From NCBI RefSeq assembly GCF_009884975.1, contig NZ_CP041970.1, positions 1,550,001 through 1,614,000 on the forward strand: DNA of 64,000 bases. Direction: 5' to 3'. The stretch's first letter is position 1. Each line of letters begins with the position of its first letter. This document shows positions 26,768 through 34,416 of the stretch, one piece after another. The translations under genes and the position numbers were made by a program. The notes below the pieces were generated by a model. It saw nothing but the letters and a program-made list of their open reading frames with translations, had not been told where the DNA came from and did no database searches. Source of the stretch: Acinetobacter dispersus (GTDB lineage: Bacteria; Pseudomonadota; Gammaproteobacteria; Pseudomonadales; Moraxellaceae).

Positions 26768-27622
26768 TTAAAGTGCTTTCACTGTACCCGCAACATGTGG
26801 CTTTTTAGATTTCACATTACGAATCAAGAAATCTGTTTGTTTTGGCTCGGCTGCAGTTAAAAACTCTACCGTAGAAGGTAAAAACATCGGTAGTTTAAAC
26901 CATACATCCGCTTCATAAGCTGCAGGTAATTCGATACTTGCCAAAGCTTTAGCTTTACTCCACATCCCATGTGCAATCGCCTGTTTAAAACCAAACGCTT
27001 TTGCAGTCACAGCATGGATATGAATCAAGTTAAAGTCACCCGAAATCACGGCATAACGACGACCTGTATTTTCAGAAATATTCCACTCTGCTTGTGGCTG
27101 GTAAGCAGGTTCTTTCACTTCTTTGGCTTTTTCGGTCGCTTTTTTCTCAGTTTTTTGGCGTGATAAATAAGTGGTTAAACTTTCCATCACTACTTCACCA
27201 CCGACTTTCGCAGTCGTGATGAAATCAAACTGTAAACCTTTGTCATGCGGTTTTAGCTCGCCAAACTTGCACGATAAAGTGATTTGCTCATTCACAGCAA
27301 TTTTGCGCGTTTGCTTGATTTGGTTACGAATATGCACCAAACCCAAGATCGGGAATGGGAATGCTTCACTGGTCATCATGTGCATTTGCAGACTTTGCGA
27401 CAAAACTGCCAAATAGATTGCTGGCACGAAACCATCATTTTTAAAACCACAAATCTCGTTATAGCTTTCTAAATGTTTGCTATCAATCTTAAGTGTATCC
27501 ACCACATACTCAACTTGTGGCAGAACCTTTTCACCTTTTGGCTTTTTGAAAATGAGACCTTGAATGACTTTTGGATAAGCTAAATAAGGTTTTGGCAACT
27601 GACTAAAATGACGTGTATTCAT
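26768..27622 (-). CDS. MaoC-like (R)-hydratase / dehydratase
   Basis: A 284-residue double-hotdog protein. The C-terminal half carries the hydratase-2 motif region AVISGDFNLIHIHAVTAKAF followed by GFKQAIAHGMW (about 190-220), with Asp and His as the catalytic pair. The N-terminal half is a degenerate hotdog. Such enzymes hydrate trans-2-enoyl-CoA/ACP to (R)-3-hydroxyacyl thioesters. It lies downstream of the long FabG gene and near a thiolase, consistent with a fatty-acid or polyhydroxyalkanoate-precursor module. GAAAGG supports the ATG. A partial terminator separates it from fabG. Confidence 0.85.
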   Translation of the reverse strand: MNTRHFSQLPKPYLAYPKVIQGLIFKKPKGEKVLPQVEYVVDTLKIDSKHLESYNEICGFKNDGFVPAIYLAVLSQSLQMHMMTSEAFPFPILGLVHIRNQIKQTRKIAVNEQITLSCKFGELKPHDKGLQFDFITTAKVGGEVVMESLTTYLSRQKTEKKATEKAKEVKEPAYQPQAEWNISENTGRRYAVISGDFNLIHIHAVTAKAFGFKQAIAHGMWSKAKALASIELPAAYEADVWFKLPMFLPSTVEFLTAAEPKQTDFLIRNVKSKKPHVAGTVKAL

Positions 27623-27644
27623 AATAAACCTTTCAATATTTTTA

Positions 27645-27669
27645 TAAAAAAGGGATGCTCAAGCACCCC
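27645..27669 (-). terminator. Attenuator-like terminator between fabG and the MaoC gene
   Basis: On the minus strand GGGGTGCT pairs with AGCATCCC (one G-T pair) and is followed by TTTTTT. It sits inside the fabG-MaoC gene pair, only 18 bases after fabG, so it probably reduces rather than abolishes readthrough. Confidence 0.75.
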
Positions 27670-27687
27670 TCTTCAAAACCCTAATGC

Positions 27688-29079
27688 TTAAGCACCTAAC
27701 AAGCTTTGACCGCAGACGCGAACAACGTTACCTGTTACACCTGTTGAACCAGTAGAAGCATACCAAGCAATTGCTTCAGCCACATCTACAGGTAAACCAC
27801 CTTGGTTCATTGAGTTCATACGGCGACCTGCTTCACGAATTGCGAACGGAATCGCGGCAGTCATTTGTGTTTCGATAAAACCTGGTGCAACCGCATTGAT
27901 GGTAATACCATTCTTTAATGTCGGCGCAGTAAATTTAACCAAACCAATTACACCTGCTTTTGACACAGCATAGTTAGTTTGACCGAGGTTACCCGCGATA
28001 CCACTGATCGATGATACACAAACGATACGACCATTTGCATTTAAACCATCATGAGATAGTAAGTAATCGTTAACACGCTCGATTGCAGACAAGTTAATGT
28101 TGATTACAAGATCCCAAAGCTCAGGCTTCATGTTTGCCAAAGTTTTGTCACGGGTAATTCCAGCGTTATGTACGATCACATCTACGCCGCCTTGTTTTGC
28201 AGCAGCAGTTTTAATTTTCTCGCCCGCATCAGCAGCAGTGATGTCGATTGCCAATACTGAACCACCAATTGAACCAGCAACACGCTCAAGATCAGCTTGT
28301 TGCTGTGGAACGTCTAAACAAATGACATGTGCACCATCACGCGCCAATACATGCGCAATCGCTTCACCAATACCACGGCTCGCACCAGTGACTAATGCTG
28401 TCTTACCCGCAAGTGGTTTCGCCCAATCCAAATCAACCACATCGGCTTTAGACACACGGATCACTTGACCAGATACATAAGCAGAACGCGGTGAAATCAA
28501 GAAACGTAAAGTTGATTCAAGGTTTGCTTCTGCACCTTGGTCCACATAGACCACTTGTGCAGTAATACCCTTTTTGAATTCTTTACCAACAGACTTGATA
28601 AAACCTTCAAGCGCACGTTGTGCAATCGCTTGTTTGACGGTTTTTGCAGTTTCAGGTGTAGTACCAATCACAATCACACGACCTGAACTTGAGATTTGGC
28701 GTGCAATTGGATTAAAGAAGTCGTATAGCGCTTTTAATTGTGCTGAATCTTGAATGCCAGACGCATCAAACACAACCGCTTTAAATTTAGACTCTTTGTC
28801 ATCGGCATTAAGAGGACGAAGATTTAAACCTACTTTGGCAGCCGTTTGTTGTAATTCAACATTATTGCCCACATAGCTATCTGCATGAATATTGCTAAGA
28901 ACTTGAGCAATCGCAGCAGAAACCGTGCTTGATGGTGCTGCGCCAAGCAATACTGCACCGTTTACAACTGGTTGAGCGCTTTCAAAACGGTCTAGTGCAA
29001 CTGGCGAAGGTAAACCTAAGTTTTTTACAACAAATTTACCTAAAGGTGATTGTGTAAATGCTTGGTATTGATCAGTCAT
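27688..29079 (-). CDS. Long 3-oxoacyl-ACP reductase (FabG4-like, two Rossmann domains)
   Basis: A 463-residue, high-molecular-weight FabG. The N-terminal 200 residues are a degenerate Rossmann-like domain, and the C-terminal 250 residues are a complete short-chain dehydrogenase: TGASRGIGEAIA near 220-231, HNAGITRDKTL near 295-305, and the catalytic Ser...Tyr-x-x-x-Lys in SSISGIAGNLGQTNYAVSKAG near 345-365. It reduces 3-oxoacyl thioesters with NAD(P)H; the FabG4 type can use CoA substrates. It is divergent from the thiolase across a 223-base region containing a clear inverted repeat, so the two are probably co-regulated. Confidence 0.9.
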   Translation of the reverse strand: MTDQYQAFTQSPLGKFVVKNLGLPSPVALDRFESAQPVVNGAVLLGAAPSSTVSAAIAQVLSNIHADSYVGNNVELQQTAAKVGLNLRPLNADDKESKFKAVVFDASGIQDSAQLKALYDFFNPIARQISSSGRVIVIGTTPETAKTVKQAIAQRALEGFIKSVGKEFKKGITAQVVYVDQGAEANLESTLRFLISPRSAYVSGQVIRVSKADVVDLDWAKPLAGKTALVTGASRGIGEAIAHVLARDGAHVICLDVPQQQADLERVAGSIGGSVLAIDITAADAGEKIKTAAAKQGGVDVIVHNAGITRDKTLANMKPELWDLVININLSAIERVNDYLLSHDGLNANGRIVCVSSISGIAGNLGQTNYAVSKAGVIGLVKFTAPTLKNGITINAVAPGFIETQMTAAIPFAIREAGRRMNSMNQGGLPVDVAEAIAWYASTGSTGVTGNVVRVCGQSLLGA

Positions 29080-29233
29080 GGTTATTATCTCTCATACAAA
29101 TGAATTTGTTACAAACACATGAATCATGTTGGGATATGGCATGAAATCAATGTCTGATTGACTCATCACAAATCATACTTGAGTTCATGTCTAGATGTCT
29201 TGACCTGAATGTGGTCTCAAGCGTCATTCTAGT

Positions 29234-29249
29234 CAATACAGCAGTATTG
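29234..29249. promoter_or_regulatory. Inverted repeat in the fabG/thiolase divergent region
   Basis: CAATAC-AGCA-GTATTG is a perfect 6+6 dyad located 54 bases before the thiolase start and 155 bases before fabG. Its position suits an operator; the regulator is not encoded in the neighbourhood. No confident -35/-10 pair could be placed. Confidence 0.45.
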
Positions 29250-29302
29250 GAAATATGGTATGTTTGTAGCAAGAATATCGCAATTATGCTTGGAAAAGCC
29301 TT

Positions 29303-30838
29303 ATGAGCAAAACAACTCAAGAAAATCCAGCAGTCGAGACTTCTGCTACAGAGACTGTGTCAAATACATCAAAAGCAGCTTCTACTTCGCGTAAAACTGC
29401 AAGCACATCTTCTAAAGCAGCAAGTACGACACCAAAAACAACGCGTGCTCGCTCTACAACACGTAGTGCGGGTACGACAAAAAGTACTGCTGCGTCTACA
29501 ACGACGAAAGCAGCTACAGCTAAAACAACCAAACCTTCTGTTCAACAGGATAAAACCATGAGCCAAAACACTGTGCGCCGTGTTGCCATTATCGGCGGTA
29601 ACCGTATTCCTTTCGCTCGCTCTAACGGCGCTTATTTCACAGCTTCTAACATCGATATGTTTACAGCTGCGTTAAACGGTTTGGTTGAGCGCTTCAACCT
29701 ACAAGGTCAACGCCTAGGTGAAGTGGTTGCTGGTGCCGTATTAAAGCACAGCCGTGATTTCAACATGACTCGTGAGTGTGTTTTAAATACTCAACTTGCT
29801 CCAGAAACTCCTGCATATGACATTCAACAAGCATGTGGTACTGGTTTACAAGCAGCATTCCTCGTTGCAAATAAGATTGCATTAGGTCAAATCGAAGTCG
29901 GTGTTGCTGGTGGTGTTGATACCACTTCTGATGCACCGATCGCTTTCGGTGATGGCTTACGTAAAGCATTATTAGAGCTTAACATTGCTAAAACTGGTAA
30001 AGACCGTTTAAAAGCTTTAGCAAAAATCAATGTTAAAGATCTTATGGATGCACCTAAAAATGGTGAGCCACGTACGGGCTTATCTATGGGTGACCATCAA
30101 GCTATTACTGCGCTTGAGTGGGGTATTCCACGTGAAGAGCAAGATGCTTTAGCTGCTTCTTCTCACCAAAAAATGGCAAAAGCATACGAAGAAGGTTTCT
30201 TCGATGACTTAATCACGCCATTCTTGGGTTTAAGCCGTGACAACAACTTACGTGCTGACTCTACTGCTGAGAAATTAGCAAAATTAAAACCTGCATTTGG
30301 TAAAGGCGAAGCTGCAACCATGACAGCGGGTAACTCTACACCGTTAACTGATGGTGCTTCATGTGTACTGTTAGCGTCTGAAGAATGGGCTAAAGCAAAT
30401 GGTCACGAAGTACTTGCTTACCTGACTTTCTCTGAAACTGCTGCGGTTGATTTCGTTGGTAAGAAAGAAGGCTTATTGATGGCACCTGCTTATGCAGTTC
30501 CACGTATGCTTGAGCGTGCTGGTCTTAAACTTCAAGATTTCGACTACTACGAAATCCACGAAGCATTTGCGTCACAAGTTCTTTCCACCTTGAAAGCTTG
30601 GGAAGATGAAAAATTCTGTAAAGAGCGTTTAGGCTTAGATGCGCCTTTAGGTTCAATTGATCGTAGCAAGCTGAACATCAAAGGTTCGTCTTTAGCTGCG
30701 GGTCACCCATTCGCTGCAACAGGTGGTCGTATCATCGCGACTGCTGCGAAAATCTTAAATGAAAAAGGTTCAGGTCGTATCCTCGTTTCGATCTGTGCTG
30801 CTGGTGGTCAAGGTGTAACGGCGATTATTGAAAAATAA
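29303..30838 (+). CDS. Acetyl-CoA C-acyltransferase (thiolase) with long Ser/Thr/Lys-rich N-terminal tail
   Basis: Thiolase that condenses or cleaves 3-oxoacyl-CoA. The core starts at about residue 90 (VRRVAIIGGNRIPFAR). The acylated Cys is C178 in QQACGTGLQ, and EIHEAFASQ, AAGHPFAATGGR and CAAGGQG complete the FadI-like active site. The first 85 residues are low complexity (Thr, Ser, Ala, Lys, Arg) and basic, resembling histone-H1-like tails rather than a targeting signal. A second ATG at 29558 (MSQNTVRRV) has AGGA seven bases upstream and would yield a normal 426-residue thiolase. Both forms may be made. It is divergent from FabG/MaoC and forms a lipid-metabolism module with them. Confidence 0.9.
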   Translation: MSKTTQENPAVETSATETVSNTSKAASTSRKTASTSSKAASTTPKTTRARSTTRSAGTTKSTAASTTTKAATAKTTKPSVQQDKTMSQNTVRRVAIIGGNRIPFARSNGAYFTASNIDMFTAALNGLVERFNLQGQRLGEVVAGAVLKHSRDFNMTRECVLNTQLAPETPAYDIQQACGTGLQAAFLVANKIALGQIEVGVAGGVDTTSDAPIAFGDGLRKALLELNIAKTGKDRLKALAKINVKDLMDAPKNGEPRTGLSMGDHQAITALEWGIPREEQDALAASSHQKMAKAYEEGFFDDLITPFLGLSRDNNLRADSTAEKLAKLKPAFGKGEAATMTAGNSTPLTDGASCVLLASEEWAKANGHEVLAYLTFSETAAVDFVGKKEGLLMAPAYAVPRMLERAGLKLQDFDYYEIHEAFASQVLSTLKAWEDEKFCKERLGLDAPLGSIDRSKLNIKGSSLAAGHPFAATGGRIIATAAKILNEKGSGRILVSICAAGGQGVTAIIEK

Positions 30839-30852
30839 TCTCTGACCTGATC

Positions 30853-30892
30853 AAAAAAAGGGATTAAATCTTTGGATTTAGTCCCTTTTTTT
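30853..30892 (+). terminator. Thiolase gene terminator
   Basis: AAAAAGGGATTAAATC pairs with GATTTAGTCCCTTTTT (one T-G pair) around a 4-base loop, followed by T7. Confidence 0.93.
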
Positions 30893-30940
30893 ATTATTAT
30901 TTTGGTTATATAAACAACAACTCAAAATAACATTTATCCT

Positions 30941-31243
30941 ATGCAGTCATTCTTATTCGATCAACTTTTTTATATCGGTACTTGGCATCCAATTTTGCTG
31001 GTTCTATTATTTTTATTTGGGTTTTATCTTGCGGAATTATCTTTTAAAAAAGCTTTAGCTAAATATCCAGTGGAAAGCCTACAAGGCTATAAAAGGACAA
31101 TGAACAGCATATTTTTTAGTACTCTATTTTTTGCGATGAGCTATGTCTTTAATTTTAATTTTATCTTTTTCATTTCTTCATGCATTGCTCTACCCTATAT
31201 GACAACTCGAAAAATAAACTATCAAATTACCAATGGGTATTAG
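30941..31243 (+). CDS. Small membrane protein, unknown (100 residues)
   Basis: Two strongly hydrophobic segments at about residues 16-33 (PILLVLLFLFGFYLAEL) and 56-86 form probable membrane helices, with a short basic loop (KKALAKYPVESLQGYKR) between. No family is recognised. Codon use is markedly AT-rich relative to neighbours. A second small membrane ORF starts 2 bases after its stop, so the pair is probably an operon. Confidence 0.5.
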   Translation: MQSFLFDQLFYIGTWHPILLVLLFLFGFYLAELSFKKALAKYPVESLQGYKRTMNSIFFSTLFFAMSYVFNFNFIFFISSCIALPYMTTRKINYQITNGY

Positions 31244-31245
31244 AG

Positions 31246-31419
31246 ATGTGGTTATTCATAATAAATATCTTCCTGTTTTTAGGGCTATGCTTTGTACTAC
31301 TTCACTTTTTAGCAGGTGAAGAAAGGCATTTATCTATTATTATATTTTTCGCTTCTTGTCTGTGGTTTATGAGCTTTATAGTTTGGATGTTATACTTTAA
31401 AGACCATCTTCCCACTTAG
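31246..31419 (+). CDS. Small membrane protein, unknown (57 residues)
   Basis: Starts MWLFIINIFLFLGLCF two bases after the preceding stop, with TTAGAG as a possible ribosome site inside the upstream gene's end. It has two membrane helices (about 2-22 and 30-50) and a short charged loop AGEERH. An upstream in-frame ATG would add 22 residues inside the previous gene and is less likely. No function is assigned; it is probably a partner of the preceding protein. Confidence 0.45.
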   Translation: MWLFIINIFLFLGLCFVLLHFLAGEERHLSIIIFFASCLWFMSFIVWMLYFKDHLPT

Positions 31420-31420
31420 G

Positions 31421-31774
31421 CTATTTAGCCCGCTTAAATTTCACATAATAGTCATTTAACACTTTAATCGCTTGCTTCAACTCTTTTAGATTTTCTTCTG
31501 TATTTCCTAATCGCTCAACAAAGCGTTGTGAATGAATTTCCAAGTCAATCTTTTCATTGATTTGTGGTGCAATCCGAAATAGCTTTTCTAAATCATCAAA
31601 TCGGTCTAATTTTCGATTAGAAAAATATTCCAAACGAACGCTCAACCCATTCAACACCACGCCATTCAGAATCGCGCCCTGCTCTGCATCAAATACCAAA
31701 GCATGTTCTTTTAAAAATAACTGCTCAGGTGTCTCTTTGGAACTTTTGAATAGTTTGCTCAACTGGCTTAACAT
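31421..31774 (-). CDS. Hypothetical protein (117 residues)
   Basis: Not recognised. It is a soluble, charged helical protein starting MLSQLSKLFKSSKETPEQLF and ending with a probable coiled coil (TEENLKELKQAIKVLNDYYV). It has no signal or membrane segment. It converges with the small membrane pair, the stops being one base apart. The ATG is preceded by only a weak ribosome site. Confidence 0.55.
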   Translation of the reverse strand: MLSQLSKLFKSSKETPEQLFLKEHALVFDAEQGAILNGVVLNGLSVRLEYFSNRKLDRFDDLEKLFRIAPQINEKIDLEIHSQRFVERLGNTEENLKELKQAIKVLNDYYVKFKRAK

Positions 31775-31860
31775 CGATCAATCACATCACTCTACTTTTC
31801 ACTGGTATTAAACCGTTAAAACGACCAATCAAGCAACACTCACATCACACAACTACCTAT

Positions 31861-31888
31861 AAAAAAAGCATCTTCTACGAGATGCTTT
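31861..31888 (-). terminator. Terminator of the tandem-GST_N gene
   Basis: AAAGCATCT / AGATGCTTT stem with a 6-base loop; on the minus strand it is followed by a seven-T run. Confidence 0.88.
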
Positions 31889-31896
31889 CTTAGCAC

Positions 31897-32685
31897 TTAT
31901 TTTCCGTACTGCGTTTTTAAATATTCCACAATGTTGGCAGATTCAAACATTTTTACGCCTGTGTTCGGATCAACCAAATACGGAACCTGAATATCTCTCC
32001 CCATCACCTCTACAACCTTTTCGCGTTTGCCATTAGGCAATGGAATATATTTTCCAGGTTTTAAACGTAAAGCTGCGGGTCCCATGTCCTGCCAACGTTC
32101 TTTTGAGACATTATGCAAAATATAAGGTAGTTCTAATTCCGTCAAAACTTCGCGCACTAAACGCGTATAAGGACTGGCCTCGAAGCTCCACAGCTCCAAT
32201 AATTCATCTGGCGCAGGACGATCAACAATCTGCTGGTTAATCCATACACCACGCGCTGCATTGGCAACTGTTGCTAAAGTAGAGACATAAGGGAGTTTTG
32301 GGTAATGACTAAATTTCTTCGGTGTCTGCCCACTGTTCCCATAATGTTTAAACAAGTGATGAATGATTTGCTGTGACTCATATAACTGGTCACCTGTATT
32401 TTCATCAATCAAAAATGGAAATTGGCGTTTACCACCTTTTGCTTTGACGATTTGGCGGTACTTTTGACCACCTTTAGGACATGGATAAATTTCTACGTCC
32501 AAATTCAACAAGGTGATGACTTCGCGGACACGACGACAAAATGGAGAACCTTCAAATTCATAGAGCTTAAGTGCTTTTGCAGGTTGATTTGGAAATGGTG
32601 TGCCAGAAACACCTCGCCCACCTTCAATCACACTTGCAAGCACAGATTGTAAAACCTTGAATTGATGGTTCACCATTTTCAACAT
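31897..32685 (-). CDS. Protein with two tandem GST N-terminal (thioredoxin-fold) domains
   Basis: A 262-residue cytoplasmic protein made of two glutaredoxin-like GST_N domains and no GST C-terminal domain. The first (about 40-120) starts KLYEFEGSPFCRRVREVI with an SPFC active-site motif; the second (about 165-250) starts LELWSFEASPYTRLVREVL and has lost the Cys (SPYT). This suggests one redox-active and one structural or glutathione-binding domain. Such tandem GST_N proteins are known from proteobacteria and cyanobacteria without a defined substrate. It is last in a minus-strand run with the RraA-like and HTATIP2-like genes. Confidence 0.8.
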   Translation of the reverse strand: MLKMVNHQFKVLQSVLASVIEGGRGVSGTPFPNQPAKALKLYEFEGSPFCRRVREVITLLNLDVEIYPCPKGGQKYRQIVKAKGGKRQFPFLIDENTGDQLYESQQIIHHLFKHYGNSGQTPKKFSHYPKLPYVSTLATVANAARGVWINQQIVDRPAPDELLELWSFEASPYTRLVREVLTELELPYILHNVSKERWQDMGPAALRLKPGKYIPLPNGKREKVVEVMGRDIQVPYLVDPNTGVKMFESANIVEYLKTQYGK

Positions 32686-32697
32686 AACGCTATCCTT

Positions 32698-33210
32698 TTA
32701 GCAATCGACTAATTTTTCTTTTGCAATCACAATACCGTTATTATCTGCATAGAGATAATCACCAGAATTGATCGTCACACTGCCAAAATACAATGTGATA
32801 TCAACTTCACCTATGCCTTTACGATTACTTTTTTGCGGGATTGCAGCCAATGCATGTACGCCTAAATCCAATTCTGCAATCGCATCGACATCACGTACGC
32901 AACCATAGATCACCACGCCATTCCAGTGATGTTTTACCGCAGACTCCGCAATCAAGTCTCCCATCAACGCACAACGCATTGAAGCACCACCATCAACAAC
33001 CAAGACTTTGCCAGTACCATCAGTTGCCAAGAGCTCTTTCACACGAGAGTTATCTTCAAAACACTTTACAGTGACCACTTGCCCACCAAAGGTCTTACGC
33101 GCACCATAACTTTTAAAGAATTTACCATCGAGTGAAGGTATTACCACTTGTAGGTCTTTTTCAGGATTATCATCTAACAAATCACACGTTACGAAAGGGA
33201 TCGTTGTCAC
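32698..33210 (-). CDS. RraA-family protein (RNase E regulator / HMG-CHA aldolase fold)
   Basis: A 170-residue member of the RraA family, identified by the N-terminal FVTCDLLDDNPEKDLQV and the central VLVVDGGASMRCALMGD (about 75-91), corresponding to the metal/substrate loop. E. coli RraA inhibits RNase E; many relatives are class II aldolases for 4-hydroxy-4-methyl-2-oxoglutarate or oxaloacetate decarboxylases, and sequence alone does not decide. The start is GTG with GGAG seven bases upstream. It is 12 bases after the HTATIP2-like gene and before the GST-like gene. Confidence 0.85.
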   Translation of the reverse strand: MTTIPFVTCDLLDDNPEKDLQVVIPSLDGKFFKSYGARKTFGGQVVTVKCFEDNSRVKELLATDGTGKVLVVDGGASMRCALMGDLIAESAVKHHWNGVVIYGCVRDVDAIAELDLGVHALAAIPQKSNRKGIGEVDITLYFGSVTINSGDYLYADNNGIVIAKEKLVDC

Positions 33211-33222
33211 TGAAATTCTCCA

Positions 33223-33888
33223 TTATTTGCTTTGTTGTATGCTTAAATTGTCATAGAGTTTGAATGCAGCTGTCTGCGTTTGTGCTGCAAGCAACATAGT
33301 ATGCGCCAATTGCTCAGCCGTTACAGGTTTAAGTTTAAACGGTCTAGTCCATGTCTTTTCAACGAGCTTAAAAATCGTTTGAGCCATATCTTCCAAGACC
33401 CGCACTTCACTTCGTTTACCAATTAATAGTGACGGCTGGAAGATCGATAGCTTATAAATTGACAAGCTTTTGAGGTAGTTTTCCAGCTCACCTTTGACTT
33501 TATTATAAAAAACTGGTGAATTAGCATTCGCTCCCAACGCACTGACCATTAATAAATGAATATTTTTATCCTGAACTAAATCAGCAAAATGGGCATTGAT
33601 TTCATAATCAATCGCGTAAAATGCCTCTTTCGATCCTGCTTGTTTTATGGTGCTTCCCAAGCAGCTGAATGCATGTGTATAAGTACTGACATCCTCATCA
33701 TTGAGTAATAAGAAATCCTCTAAAACAAGCTGATTAACCTTACTGTAAGTCTTTAATGTATCTGATTTTTTTCTAACAACAACGGTAATCGCATTGAAGT
33801 CATCCGAATGTTGTAACTCATCAATGAGCGCTTGACCAACCAAACCTGTAGCACCAATGACGATTGCCTTTTTATCACCTATTTTCAT
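33223..33888 (-). CDS. NAD(P)-binding HTATIP2/TIP30-like oxidoreductase
   Basis: An atypical short-chain dehydrogenase of 221 residues. The nucleotide-binding motif GATGLVG is at residues 12-18, and the mid-region FSCLGSTIKQAGSKEAFYAID and the VSALGANANSPVFYNKVKGE stretch (Ser...Tyr-x-x-x-Lys) are typical of the TIP30/YwnB-like group. Substrate unknown. It heads a probable operon with the RraA-like and tandem-GST_N genes (spacings 12 and 12 bases) and is divergent from rpsT. Confidence 0.82.
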   Translation of the reverse strand: MKIGDKKAIVIGATGLVGQALIDELQHSDDFNAITVVVRKKSDTLKTYSKVNQLVLEDFLLLNDEDVSTYTHAFSCLGSTIKQAGSKEAFYAIDYEINAHFADLVQDKNIHLLMVSALGANANSPVFYNKVKGELENYLKSLSIYKLSIFQPSLLIGKRSEVRVLEDMAQTIFKLVEKTWTRPFKLKPVTAEQLAHTMLLAAQTQTAAFKLYDNLSIQQSK

Positions 33889-33978
33889 TTTTATTTATTC
33901 CAATCAATATCTAAGGCTAATGTAACGTTTTCTTGCACAGTTTTCACCTGTTAAATGTACTTAAAAGTATCACAAGAC

Positions 33979-34101
33979 TTGACTTCGCGGCTTAGTTTCC
34001 TCAAAATATGGCACTTGTTTACGGGCTGGTGAATGTTGCTAATGTTTTATTGGTTTTAACTTCAGCCCGCCCAGACCAACTTATTTTCAAGGAGTGCACG
34101 A
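33979..34101 (+). promoter_or_regulatory. rpsT promoter and structured leader
   Basis: TTGACT (33979-33984), 17 bases, CAAAAT (34002-34007) make a plausible promoter about 95 bases before rpsT. The leader can pair CGGGCTG (34022-34028) with CAGCCCG (34063-34069), and AGGAG stands 7 bases before a GTG start. S20 is autoregulated through its leader in E. coli; a similar role here is inference. Confidence 0.6.
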
Positions 34102-34368
34102 GTGGCAAACTCTGCTCAAGCTAAAAAACGTGCTCGTCAAAACGTTAAAGCACGTAAACACAACGCAAGCTTACGTTCTATGGTTCGTACTTATATCAAA
34201 CGTACTGTAAATGCGATCGCTGCTGGTGATTATGCTGTTGCTACAGAAGCTTATAAAACAGCTGTACCTGTAATCGACCGTATGGCTGATAAAGGCATCA
34301 TCCACAAAAATAAAGCTGCTCGTCATAAGAGCCGCTTGAACGCTCAAGTTAAAGCATTAGCTAACTAA
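34102..34368 (+). CDS. rpsT: 30S ribosomal protein S20
   Basis: Small basic 16S-rRNA-binding protein, 88 residues, starting (V/M)[20 protein letters not shown] with the family's three-helix pattern. It begins with GTG, preceded by AGGAG; rpsT also uses a non-AUG start in E. coli, where this limits expression. It is monocistronic with a strong terminator. Confidence 0.98.
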   Translation: MANSAQAKKRARQNVKARKHNASLRSMVRTYIKRTVNAIAAGDYAVATEAYKTAVPVIDRMADKGIIHKNKAARHKSRLNAQVKALAN

Positions 34369-34380
34369 TTTGATGCACAT

Positions 34381-34410
34381 AAAAAAGCCCGAATTTTTCG
34401 GGCTTTTTTA
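34381..34410. terminator. rpsT terminator
   Basis: AAAAAAGCCCGAA / TTCGGGCTTTTTT with a 3-4 base loop, a strong hairpin with T-run. It lies between convergent genes and has an A-tract on the other side, so it can act in both directions. Confidence 0.95.
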
Positions 34411-34416
34411 TTGCCT

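Noticed and set aside
29317..29566. Antisense frames rich in Val or Cys/Arg over the thiolase N-terminal tail
   Set aside because: These are a by-product of the low-complexity Ser/Thr/Ala/Lys codons on the sense strand.
31180..31245. Longer N-terminus for the second small membrane protein
   Set aside because: It would overlap the preceding gene in another frame; the ATG at 31246 two bases after that gene's stop is the simpler start.
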